DNA from: Telopea speciosissima
Lineage: Eukaryota > Streptophyta > Magnoliopsida > Proteales > Proteaceae
Length of the DNA: 64,000 nucleotides
Direction of reading: 5' to 3'
Assembly (NCBI RefSeq): GCF_018873765.1
Contig: NC_057922.1
Location: 15,885,563 to 15,949,562 of the forward strand
A program made the position numbers and the translations under genes. Below the pieces are notes generated by a model that did not search any database, was not told the origin of the DNA, and worked only from the letters and a program-made list of their open reading frames with translations. Of this stretch, positions 40,201 to 50,890 are shown piece after piece (positions within the stretch are counted from its first letter, which is position 1; each line of letters opens with the position of its first letter).

Positions 40201-43200
40201 AGTTTGTAGACACTCCTAACAAACCGTAAAACTGAAGATAAATGAAACAAATGAGAAAAGCTAATGAATAAGAAATATGGGATGTAAATTTGCTTGAATG
40301 GGATGAAGAAAACATAGACAAATGGAGGATGAAACACTAAAATGATAAAATAAAATAACCAAGTGAACAAGCCATTCTTAAAATTTATTTCAAACGAGAC
40401 TATGAAAAATCACAAGAAAACACAAGGAAGATGCACATTAGCTATTGCAAAAATCTAACCCTTAAATCTCCACAGAACTTAATAAGCCCTGCCCCAACTG
40501 GGATCAGCAACTCAAATCCTGTTTTCCCATTCCATAATATATTGTCATTTCAGCCCATAAATTCTAGAAACAGCTTAATAAAACAACGAAGAATATAATT
40601 CAATTCCTGAATATAAGGAATCTCTAAATCGATAGAATATAGAGTACAGGTTCCAAGTCAAGATATGTGTGGATGATCGATAAAATAGAGTAACAGACTC
40701 AAATGTTGATATCTGCTCACACGTAAAGCATCCTTCTACAGCCAAACTCATAGAATACCAAGCATAGCCAATGCAAAACAGTTGATTATTTCGATTTGCC
40801 TCCAAATGCATAATAGGAACCTTACTGAAAGTTCTTTCTGTTGTATTCTTTTGTTTTTCTAGTATTCATTTATGGTGAAAGGTTTAATACACAACCATGT
40901 ATGAACACAGTCAACACTTTAGCCGTCGGATAGGAATACTCGATTCTTGTGCGACTATATGACGACTGAAGTGTTGACCGTGTATCATATACACGACCGT
41001 GCATGAAAATCGGTCATTTTATCTATTTATTTATTAAAATCTAGTTATTTATGAAATATACAGAAACTTCTTAAATATTTATAAGAATATCAAAAGCAAC
41101 AAAGATAAGTGCAGATAAACTGGAAGGCCATAGAAAAACATTGGCTCAAACCTTACCATCAGTACGGATCCTTGGTCTTAAAATCCACATCTTCCTCCAA
41201 GAACCTTCATATCTAGACTGTAGAATCTTGTAACTTTCCACTGGTCCGGAGAGCTTCATACAAACAAGATCTGAGTTTCAGCTTGTAAAATATTTACCGA
41301 TATCTGGATCTTCGGAGTCCGGACTGCCAGTTGCTTAATCTATGTTGAACAAGGTAGATTTTCTACACATCACAAGAGTTACCTACATCATCTCCTCCAT
41401 CTGAATTCCCCTGACCAAACTGCCACCTAAATTTGTGATGTTGAACTCTATAGGAGTGTTGGAATTACTTCTCATACATGAACTCTAAATTGCATATAAT
41501 TTTTTAAATAAACCCAAGATAATTGAATATTGAATAGAATTTAGACAACCTGATTCACTGGAGTTTCAACTCCGAAGATCCAAAAACTCTTGCATTCAAA
41601 TCCAATGGAAGTAAGTTCATGACGTACAAGCAAATTCAGATTACCTGCCAAGCCTTTAAGCATGCATTTCGCCAAAACACCGGATTACGAATTGTATATC
41701 TCCATTTTCGACAAACACATGCTGCCCTCCCCATGCTGTAAGGACTCATTCTCGCAAAAACCTAGATATGAAATTCATAACAGAAAAATAATAATAATAA
41801 ATAGCATATAAACATAACATTGTCCTATGAAAAACAGAGTCAAGCTTGCCGACATTTTAAAATTTCACAACTTTTAACTAGGCTAGTGAACAAGGAAGCA
41901 GATTAGCAGGTCTACCACTAAAATGAATATTTTGTGCACACAAATGATTATTTAAGTATTTAACTAAATATCAGCCAAATGGATTGTCCAAGTCAGCAGA
42001 ACCTAGACGAGCCATGGCTTTTACAGTATCGAAGAGCAATAGTGAAAATAAAACCAATAATCCCAAATAAAGCTTAAGTGAAGCAAACACTCCACAATTC
42101 TAACTTTTCAGCTAGCTGAACTTCAGTTATGGAACCACAAACATGTCAATGAACAGATGGAATCTAATTGAATTGCGGTCCCTTAATTTGAAAAATGATT
42201 TCCACAAAGATTTCCATCATATGCTCACCCTTCAACGTCGAATATGTTGGATGTATGTATCCATCAAACCCAATTTAAAGTTTTTAAACTAAAATGATTT
42301 GCATTATTATTTTATGTGCGATTGTTTGTCCTAATGTCACTTATAACTTAAAGTGTTCACAACTAATGACAGAATTGGGCATTCTGTTAATAGGATTGTT
42401 ACATTCAGGGTTCCAGGTTTAGGGTTTTGACCCTGGCAGACACCGAAACTTCGCAGGTTTCGACCGAAACCTGGAATTTTTGTGGGCTAAAATCTAAACC
42501 TAGGTTTCGAGGCCCAGAAAATGGTTTTTTTGTTTTTGTGTGTGCTGAATTAGTTTCACAAAAAAAAAACACCCAAATGGTACTTGTGGTTTGGACCCAA
42601 ATTTGCTAGTGTACGTTGAATGTCATTGTACACTAGCCCTATAATAAACACTGACTACATATAATTTAGCAACTGGAAATGTAAATATGCAAATAAAATA
42701 ATCAAAACATACATTAGGTTTGGGAAATACAAGTATACAACACTCATCACTCAAAACCACATGGTGTTTCTTGGCGGGTCTAATCCACGAGCTGTGTATG
42801 ACTACAGATTCCGTTGACACTCTTCCGAATTCAGCACATATGTATCCTATAACATATTTTGTGCCCCATTGTTCTGAACAATGATAGTTCATGATAGCCC
42901 ACCTATGAGCCTCATCATCAACATACCAAAGGTATCCCAACATAAGGAATTGCTCATTGAGACTAGAACTGGGTGGAGCCGGCACAAATGGTTGGACCAG
43001 ATACAAGAACATGTTGTCGACGGAAGATGACCCAGCACCTGACCCACCCCTGTACTCAATGTTAGGGAATGTAGTAGTGTCAAACCCTACGAAACAAGGA
43101 GGTCTCAATCGAAACCTGTTGAAATATGGCAGGTTTCAATCAAAACCAGTGAATTTTATTTATATATGGTTTGACCATGTACCAAACCAGTATTGACCCT

Positions 43201-46200
43201 TGGTTTCGTTTCGGTTAGTGTTGAAACTGATACGTCTCGGCCGAAACTCTTAAAACCATGGTTACATTGTATATTTTCGAAATGTAAATCCAAAATATAA
43301 ATGCAAGTATCTAAATTGTATGTGTAGCGAACTAGATCATCTTAATAGTCTTGCATAGTTGCATGGGCTTTTGTCAGTTCTATACGCAAAAAGACTCTTC
43401 GATAGTTATTTTGGTCCCCATTCTGAGAGGTCCTTACCTTTGCAAATGGACTTTGTGCGTTTTGATGTACCAAAGGTTGATTCCTACCCTACCCATATAT
43501 CGGTACATTGGATTCACAATGTTCATATTTGAATGCAAGAGATGCTCGACGTGGAATCAACTTCTCAAGTAGGATGGATAGCTTGAGAAAGTTATCCGAT
43601 TATGATTAGACCAAATTCGGAGCTTGGTGGCAATTTTGTTAATAGATTACAAATGCATTTAAAATATTATTATTTAATGATTATATTTGAAAGTGTTCTG
43701 TAAAAGTTCTATGTCCAATCTATAGTCGACATTCTCTGTATAAGTTGTGCCAATGGATTAGGGTTTTTGACGAAGATTCAATCCATGCCATAAGCCCGTC
43801 GTGCAATTTTGTTAAGTGGAAAGACTGAAATGTAATTGTTTCTATCACTTGAAGGGGTTTTAAGTTGTATGCATCTAAGGGTGCACTTCTGAAATAGTTT
43901 GTTTACTAATTAAAAGTTACACTTTTAAATAAACAATTGTATTCACTAAAATAGGGTTAGACTCGCATAAGGCAACCCTAGTTGGATCATCTAACAGGAT
44001 CCCATCACTCGTCTTGTAGAATGCTGTAAGGAAACTGGGTCTCAACACCAAGATTCGAAACACCGAGATCTTACGGTGAGTTTATGTTTTTTTCTTCTTC
44101 TTTGTTTCGATAATGATGTTTCGGTGGGCAAATGGCCACAATTGGCTCTGAAACTTTAAGGGCAGCTTGTTTTTGGCTTAATAAACATGTTTTAATCTTC
44201 AAATTTATTAAAAAAACACCCAATTTGGTGTTTTGGATTCGCATCCTTGGTTGGCAGTAAACATCAAACTTTTAATATAAAATTGCCTATTCTACACATT
44301 GTTTGGGTGCTATGACACATAATTGGCAAGTAAAACAATTAAATTATGCAATAATGGATGAAGACACATAATATTGAATAATTATATAAGAAATAGTTAA
44401 AGACTAAAAGTTTCTACTACAATCTACAAAATACAGTGAAGTGTTCACAATGCATATTACGTAGACACCCGACCCAATTACAGTGAACAATACATAAGTC
44501 ATAGACACCCTACTACACTAGTCTTCCATGTCCCAACTCCCAACAAGATAATACTATGAGTATGTGGAGTTGGGATCCAACGAGAACGGCTCCTAGGCGA
44601 CGCCTTGTCACATCTTAAATTCTGGTGTCGGTGTGTCGCCTTGTTGGTGCCGACTTGGTTTTTGACCCCCTCACTCGCCTTGGTTTGCCTAGGCGCCTTG
44701 ACAACTATGGTTCTCGTACGCCCACATACCTCTTGCCTATTGATATGAACTATGACGTGCTGGATCAAGTCCACTCATGGTCTGATGGAGACGACGTGCA
44801 TTGTAGCCAAATCTTCCACAATAGGCAGCAATCGATCTCTTTGTAGTGATGTGGCAAGTGGCAACCCCCAGTAGTGTATCCCAATAAAATTGAGTGATGA
44901 TATGGCCAAAAAGTCAAGAACCAAGGTTTTCCCTCTTCTCTGTCAAGTTACTACGAAAATTCAAAGTCTGTCTCGAGTTGGTGCTTTTTTACAGTGTGGA
45001 ATGTATCAGTTATCCGAAATTTCAGCGAGACGGTACCGAAATCTCGCCAAAATTTCAGTCGATATTCGAGTTAGTGCATATTTTGTGTCCCACATATAAA
45101 CTTGTCTCGAGGAGCTCGAGATTTTGGCAAGATTTAGAACTATGCTCAACACTAGTAAATAAGCAACTAAGGGGAGATAGAAAGAGGCTTTTGAGAATTA
45201 GGGTTTTTCTCCCCACACATTGTTCTCCATTATTAGTGAATTATGGTTTTGAATCCTAGTAAGAGAACCATGGTTGTTCGTCCTATGCAATTGTTGTTCG
45301 AGGAATACCCAAGTCTTCCCTACAAACATCTCAGGTTCAAGTGCTGAATTCCTTTGGAGATACTGCGATAGTGGTAACATTTAAACCTTATTTTTTTAGT
45401 TTCGTTTGAATACCCTAATTCCTACAAAGAACAGTTGATGGTTGGAAATTTTTATTTGGCATCGCCGCCAACAGAATAAGAATAGTGCAATCCACCCCAA
45501 AGAACGCATTAGGATTTTCTCCACCAAAAAAAATAAAGGCCGCCTCCATCAGAAAAATATAGCATTAATGGCTAAAGTTAGTGTTCGCGGTACCTCAAAT
45601 AGCAGTTCATCAGGCAAGCAACGGTGTATGAGTGCCGGATCAACAAATGGCTTACTACTTGCACTCCCAAAAGGAGCAACAGGTCTAACTCTCTTTCCAT
45701 AAAGATCTGAAACAGAATTCCAGGAGACATAAATTATTAAACAGCTCGCTTCCAAAGAAGAACTAAGAGCACTACTGTGCAGCAAATTCAATTTAACTGC
45801 TCAACAACATTGATCCAGTACATAAAAGATGTAAAATCAAAAAAGTATATGTTACATACCAAGCCAAGGTCTTTGTGTAATTAAGAACTGTACGGTTCTC
45901 AGACGAGAAGCCGATTCGAGTTCTTGTGGAACTGACAAGGCAAAGTCTGCAACAGATTGACAAAAATTCAATACAACAGATTAAAAAAAAAAAACACGGA
46001 TTGAAAACCCAACAAAACATGATAATAACAGAAACAGAAACGATTATCTACGTGAAATGAAGTCAGCTATCACGAATTTTCTAGAAATCCGTGTAAATTC
46101 TCAACATAATTCATGTAATAGGCTAACAGCAAGAAGCCAACATGGGGAAAAGCGACGAAATTGATTCTAATCGTTGAAATAAGAGACGCGTGTCATGGAA

Positions 46201-46342
46201 AATTAAGCTTTCGGACAGAAATTCGAATCCTTATGAATGAAACTGCTGAATCGGTACAGGAATATCGAACAGGGAAAGTCATCAATTCTATTGAAATTAA
46301 AAGGGAATTTTTGGCCAGTTGTGAAGGAATACCTGAATTCAT
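34241..46342 (-). CDS. FBP7: F-box protein, FBP7/At1g21760 type (11 exons)
   Basis: F-box proteins recruit targets to SCF ubiquitin ligases. The Arabidopsis relative FBP7 has been linked to translation under temperature stress (from memory). Minus-strand exons in gene order are 46342-46333, 45946-45860, 45706-45594, 41761-41645, 41253-41157, 40171-40098, 35754-35701, 35605-35504, 35165-35107, 34875-34662 and 34300-34241. They total 987 coding bases, 328 residues, with no stop and consistent phases. All donors begin GT and all acceptors end AG. Coding starts with only ten bases in exon 1 (ATGAATTCAG), giving [20 protein letters not shown]. The F-box spans about residues 57-108 ([12 protein letters not shown] into [16 protein letters not shown]). 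Conserved downstream motifs are [40 protein letters not shown] and [15 protein letters not shown]. Introns 3 and 6 (3.8 and 4.3 kb) are transposon-filled. Confidence 0.95.
35330..35500. repeat. Imperfect tandem duplication in FBP7 intron 8
   Basis: About 80 bases (35335-35410, with tcctccaaaagagaaaatat and cagagcagaaata) recur at 35430-35498 (tcttccaaaaagaaaatat and caaagcagaaata). The second copy ends five bases from the exon 8 donor at 35503-35502. Confidence 0.6.
36360..37260 (-). mobile_element. LTR-like segment in FBP7 intron 6
   Basis: On the minus strand a TATA-like tctatataaacg (near 37192-37203) is followed by ttattattgaattaaagtgg, a sequence typical of the start of the transcribed part of plant LTRs, and a CT-rich leader. 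There is no protein frame. It has the same orientation as FBP7. Ends were not determined. Confidence 0.4.
37500..39713. other. FBP7 intron 6 stretch with unrecognised open frame
   Basis: It is AT-rich. A plus-strand frame at 39164-39418 (84 codons, including [18 protein letters not shown]) and nearby broken frames at 38140-38270 look somewhat protein-like, but I do not recognise a family. They may be a decayed gene or transposon fragment. Confidence 0.25.
39714..39867. mobile_element. Mutator-type MITE with 9-bp target duplication
   Basis: taaaaagaa lies at 39714-39722 and 39859-39867. The element (39723-39858, 136 bp) starts gggagatggttctctgagc and ends gctcagagagcctttccc. It shares its ends with the element at 19415-19578 but has a different middle. 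It lies in FBP7 intron 6. Confidence 0.8.
40885..41003. mobile_element. Short inverted-repeat element in FBP7 intron 5
   Basis: The left end tacacaaccatgtatgaacacagtcaacact pairs loosely with agtgttgaccgtgtatcat...acgaccgtgcatg on the right. The central tcggata and cgacg segments are unpaired. A related ggtcgtgcat motif occurs near 30625. Boundaries are approximate. Confidence 0.4.
41002..41145. repeat. Dispersed repeat, copy 1 (next to FBP7 exon 5)
   Basis: About 140 bases beginning catgaaaatcggtc and including ttatttattaaaatct and aagtgcagataaac are repeated at 49367-49505. This copy ends about a dozen bases from the exon 5 donor and lacks the long A tail seen in the second copy. Confidence 0.7.
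42420..45130. repeat. Transposon mosaic in FBP7 intron 3
   Basis: This stretch mixes ggtttcgaccgaaacc-type repeats (42455-42500, 43090-43260), an unrecognised 161-codon minus-strand frame (42623-43108), an AGGCG-type MITE end (44588-44709) and a cgaaattt-rich block (45000-45130). No transposase motif was recognised. It is most likely nested, decayed DNA transposons. Confidence 0.4.
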
Positions 46343-46368
46343 GAGAAATATGAAGAAGATCAAAGTTC

Positions 46369-46431
46369 CTACGTATAGAATTTAGGTAAAAGCTCTGTTC
46401 TCGAGCTCCGACGAGAACGTCGACTCCACAT
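46369..46431 (-). other. Possible upstream ORF in FBP7 leader
   Basis: On the minus strand an ATG at 46431-46429 opens a 20-codon frame rich in Arg and Ser (MWSRRSRRSSRTELLPKFYT) and stops at 46371-46369, 26 bases before the FBP7 start codon. It matters only if transcription starts above 46431, which the sequence does not prove. Confidence 0.3.
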
Positions 46432-46752
46432 GGAGAGAGACAAAACGACGAAGAGGAAAATAAAAAGGGGAAGACATTTCAGAGTAGATGACCGTGCACC
46501 GACTCTAAACTGGCCCACCAACCGTAAAATGTGTGGGGCCTTCCCCAGCTTTTCTTAAATTTGAGGAAGATATTTTGGGAGTTTGGAGCTTATCTTGGTG
46601 AAGTTACAATTTTCACGAAAAAATTATTTCCTGCCAAGAAATCGACCTTCATAACTCACAAGTTACAAATTGTCACAACATACAAGCATGTAGCATGGGG
46701 AAAATAACATAATTCAAATTTCTTTTTTATTTGTTCGATAATATCTGTACTC

Positions 46753-49366
46753 TTTTTTGTTTGGTAATAAGGGGTGTATTGATTCAAACGTGTATTACAC
46801 ATGGTAGGGGATTCAAGAGACTCCCTAAGCCACGTAGTGGAGTTTGGTCAAGTTGTTGATGTAACCGACAAGGGCTTTCGGGCTAAGGTATTGGCAATAG
46901 CATTTGCCTCCCTAAAAATATAAGAAACTTCAAATTATATATGTGATGGATAAAAGTCGGGGTTCTAAAGAACCCTTGTACATCAGTTACCAAAAGATTA
47001 GTGAAAAACATTGGAGGAAGGAAGGGTCAAACTGAACACTGAACAAGAGATTGGCAAAAAAGATAAACCATGCCATCAAAGTTGTCTTGTATCTCCATGG
47101 AAAATGTCGATGGGGATCTTACAAAAAATTGAATGACAACAAGGGATTCAGATTAAAAAAATAAGCTTGTGTAAATCATGGGTAATGATGCAGCATAAAG
47201 CAATGCGAAGTGCCCAGAGTTCAGCTACTAGATTGTAGTAATTCTAGTATATTCAGATAAAGCATGTAAATAGTGCCTTGGGGATCACATATGATACCAC
47301 CAATATCTGGATTCGGCTCCTCTCTAGGGAGCTCAATGCCCAGGGGGCATCCAAGGATTGGGTTGTGCCACACACATCTCGGGGCATGCCTAGGGATGTG
47401 TGTGGCATAGTCCAACAGCTTGATACCCCCTGAGCATGCTAGGTTCCCTGGAGAGGAGCTCAATTGCCAATATCCGTGTGGCCAAGATTTGGTTTTGTAA
47501 AACCATCCGTGTTGATTTGGGGGAAGTTACAATGAGAGAAGAATCGGTATGGAAGAGGAAGAGGGATGACATGTGAGATAGACAAAAGAAGTCATGAGCA
47601 AGAAAGGCACTGGAATGTAGGGTGTGAGATAGATAAAAAGGATTAGAATCAAATGGTAAGGTGTTCCTTGCTTTGCAGATGCTCTAGAGCCAAAGAGGTA
47701 ACGAATTCTCAATTTTCCATGGCAATAATTTTGACACATAACATGAAGAAACCAAAAAAGAAAAGGGATATCATATTAAGTGAAGTGTATAGATGTATAA
47801 AGGTGAAGGATATGAGTGTGCAAGAGTAATGTTTTAGAGCAAAAGAAAAATAAATGTTCAAGAGTCTCATAACTTAAAAGAGAGTCACATAATGGGCATG
47901 TTATAGGAATTTGACAAAAAAAAATAATGACGGAGTCATCTTGTGAGCAAAAAGATTGGGGGTACACCATACAAAAAGATGCACTTTTGGTGAGCAAGGC
48001 AGCTTCTATAATTAGGATCAGGTCTAGTGAGGACCCATATCTTTTTTTTTTGGTAAGAAGTGAGGACCCATATCAAGGTATAAGTGGGAAAGAATAGTAT
48101 GATAAATGGATGATACGATTGGAATGCTACTTAATGTTGATCCCCAAATAAGTGTATCATAGAAAAAAATTGGGGGTAGAGCAATGTTCTGTATATGAGC
48201 AAGGATCGAAGGTTCCAATACTTCCTGTAAGGAGGTTTGGTCTTACTGTCTGTGTGATATGATGTCCGAAATCGTATGAGGAAAGCTGGGTTAGGAAGAA
48301 ATCAAACAATAGTGGAAAAGAAAGCCGGTTGGAGAATGAAAAGTCAATAGATTGACCCAAGTCTTAATGCCGCTATAGGCCTAATTTCAAAACATCACAC
48401 CTAATCAAAAGGCCCTTCTAACCCCAAAAAGAAGCATGGGAGAGGGAAATGTCCCAGACATCGGATTGAGAAAAATATTTTTGTTAGAGAACCTGGCCTC
48501 ACAGATAATGCAAATGTTGAATTAGCCACCACACAACTTTTTCCAAAAAAAGCTTTGTTAAGCATAGAGAATTGAGGAATTCTCATCCTCTACTCATTGG
48601 GAGAAGAGATGATAATCACGTTGATATAAATGAAAGCATTAGGTTTGTCCCAAAAAATGATCGCAATATAGAAGTTAATTTAGATAGAGTGGAATAAAGA
48701 ATGACAAAAGCTTGCACGAGATAAGGTTGTTAATATGTGTTTAAGAAGCACATACCTGCCAGCAAATGAAAGCAAAGAGGGGCTCCAACGAGTGATGCGG
48801 TGGTGAGCATGGTGAATTAGAGGTACTGTGCCTAGTAATGATGGGAGACCCCAAATTATTACTTGATTTTTGAACAAAGGTCATATTTAGAATGTTCGCT
48901 AATAAGGTTTTACATTGAGGGACAATTATGAATAAAATAAACCAGTGATTAAGAGCAATTAATTTATTGTCCTGGTATGACATCAAATTTAGTGAGAATG
49001 GACTAAAAAGAACGACAATTCCTTGATGTGGCCTTAACAAAGTAAAACTATCATTAACAGAGAAAATGTGTGATAATGGAGGACCTCATCATGGGATTTT
49101 AATGGAAGCAACGTGATTATAATAGTAGTGAGGACATGAAGCGACATAATGAATAAGCACAGGAATAAAGGGTTACCCTGATGGATTCCAAATTTGAGAT
49201 AAAAAGGTGTGAGTAGGCGAGCCCTTAATCAAGATGGTTAAACTAACAGAACAAACACATTCCATAATCAAATTAACGTAGGGAAATTGATAAGCTTGAA
49301 GGACAAGCTGTAAAAAGTCCCACTCAACATGATCATAAGCCTTTGAGACATATTTTTCACGCATTA
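46753..49366 (-). mobile_element. Degenerate L1-type LINE (reverse transcriptase to RNase H)
   Basis: Read on the minus strand, 49350-49170 encodes KAYDHVEWDFL, the reverse transcriptase palm region. Near 49050 SVND stands where FADD is expected. Then comes LSFAGRYVLLKHIL (about 48770), a zinc-knuckle CPLCDSLLSYETLEHLFFFC (about 47880), RNase H pieces (GGIICDPQGT about 47285; FREANAIANTLARK about 46895), and the 3' end ttattaccaaacaaaaaa at 46770-46753. There are many stops and frameshifts, and the 5' half is missing. Confidence 0.8.
48026..48074 (-). mobile_element. LINE-tail micro-insertion inside the LINE remnant
   Basis: agtgaggacccatatc is perfect at 48026-48041 and 48059-48074 (16 bp). 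The 17-bp insert is ten T followed by ggtaaga, so the minus strand reads tcttacc then ten A. This is the cleanest example of the class, and it is younger than the LINE it interrupts. Confidence 0.75.
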
Positions 49367-49530
49367 CATGAAAATCGGTCCATTTAATTATTTATTAAAA
49401 TCTATTTATTTATAAAATATATATATAAAGTTATTAAAATATATAACACCACCAAAAACAACAAATATAAGTGCAACTAAACTTGAAAGCCATGGAAACA
49501 CATTAAGCAAAAAAAAAAAAAAAAAAAAAA
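49367..49530 (+). repeat. Dispersed repeat, copy 2, with long A tract
   Basis: Bases 49367-49505 match 41002-41145 (acatgaaaatcggtcc, then ttatttattaaaatct, then aagtgcaactaaac and ccatgg). Here the repeat ends in about 24 consecutive A. It abuts the truncated 5' side of the LINE remnant exactly. Confidence 0.7.
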
Positions 49531-50248
49531 AATCATTATCGAATTATCACCAAACTTCCTCAAAACAAAAACTTTGAAAAATTGCAAGCGAATTCTTCTT
49601 ATTTTCTTCTTCTTCTGATACCATATAACCATTGGTACTTTGCATCTTGACATAGAATTGAATTTCACCGTTTTTGGTAAGTTAAACATCCTTTTTTAAA
49701 GATGTTTCACCATTTTTGGTTTTTTTTTTTTTGGGGGGGGGGGTGTAAACAACCCAATCAGAGTTTGATAATTGGTAAGATCAAACAGATAAGAAAAATT
49801 TGTTTAAAAAGAAAAAGAAAAGGTACCTAGGATTATTTGGGTGCATGAACATGTATGGGAATAGATGGAAAGGTTATATTATCAAATTTGTAGCGATTGT
49901 TTTATCATACCATTTCTTAAATATCCAACAATTATAGTTAGTTAATCTTCGAGTGAGAAACCACTTGCACCCATCCACCGATTTACCAATTTTGTTTGTG
50001 AATTATTGGAACTACAACTTTGTTCTCCTCTCTTAATCTCTCCCGGTCTCTAGTATTCTATTTTTCTATCATTCACCTAGGGTTTAAAAAAAGCAGTATT
50101 CGATCAGTCAAGGTTGATCCTGACAGATCAAGATTGGCAGATCCTAGGTATTACAAATTGAGACACCGATCCTGATTTCCACTGCTCCTAATCGTTGTTG
50201 TCCGAATCATGGTTAGTAAATTCGTATATTATACATGTATTATTCGCA

Positions 50249-50890
50249 TATCCGAACGTTTATTTTTTGGTAGAAATATTGATAAACTTTATTAATATCA
50301 ACGTGAATTACACATGGGTGAAGATGAACATAACTCCTAGATCCATGGATCATAATTTGGCTAGACTGTTGTGCACGTTACCAACAACGCCTTCCTCGCC
50401 TGGGAGTCAACTACACTATTAACTTCTATTGGAAGATATGTAATCGAACAAGAAGTAAAATAGGACGACAAATGAATAATATCATCCACTACAAGTTTTA
50501 CTTATGGTGGTGGGTAACATAACCCACGTTGAAGATAAGACACAAAATCTCTATGATCTGTCTCCACCAACAAACGCTCTTATCCTTCAAAAATACCTTC
50601 TAACAATGCTAAACGAATAGACATGGCTTCACCAATAAGCACCAATGTGAAACAACATGAAGAAAAGCCACTGCAGAATTCCAAAATATACATCCAAGAC
50701 CACAACTGGCTGCTCCTTAACAAAAATTAGCATCACAATTTATTTTGATATACTTTCGTGGTAGTGGAGTCCATTTTGAATCGCTTGAGACTCTGAGAGT
50801 GCATTGTAATCCAAAACAAAATTTGAAGTGGAGGTTGGTAACACATTACCATTTAGGAAAACCTCATGAGTAGCATTATCCGAATGTTTA
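50249..50890 (-). mobile_element. 5'-truncated L1-type LINE with target duplication
   Basis: The insert is 50263-50876. The flanks tatccgaacgttta (50249-50262) and tatccgaatgttta (50877-50890) differ at one base. The minus strand encodes RNase H pieces (KINCDAN, GLGCIFWNSAVAF, EAMSIRLALLEGI, ETDHRDFVSYL, SQARKALL) and ends aatatttctaccaaaaaa. It is dead because of several stops. Confidence 0.82.

Noticed and set aside
42623-43108. 161-codon minus-strand frame in FBP7 intron 3
   Set aside because: No family recognised, no splice or promoter support, and surrounded by repeats; kept only as part of the transposon mosaic.
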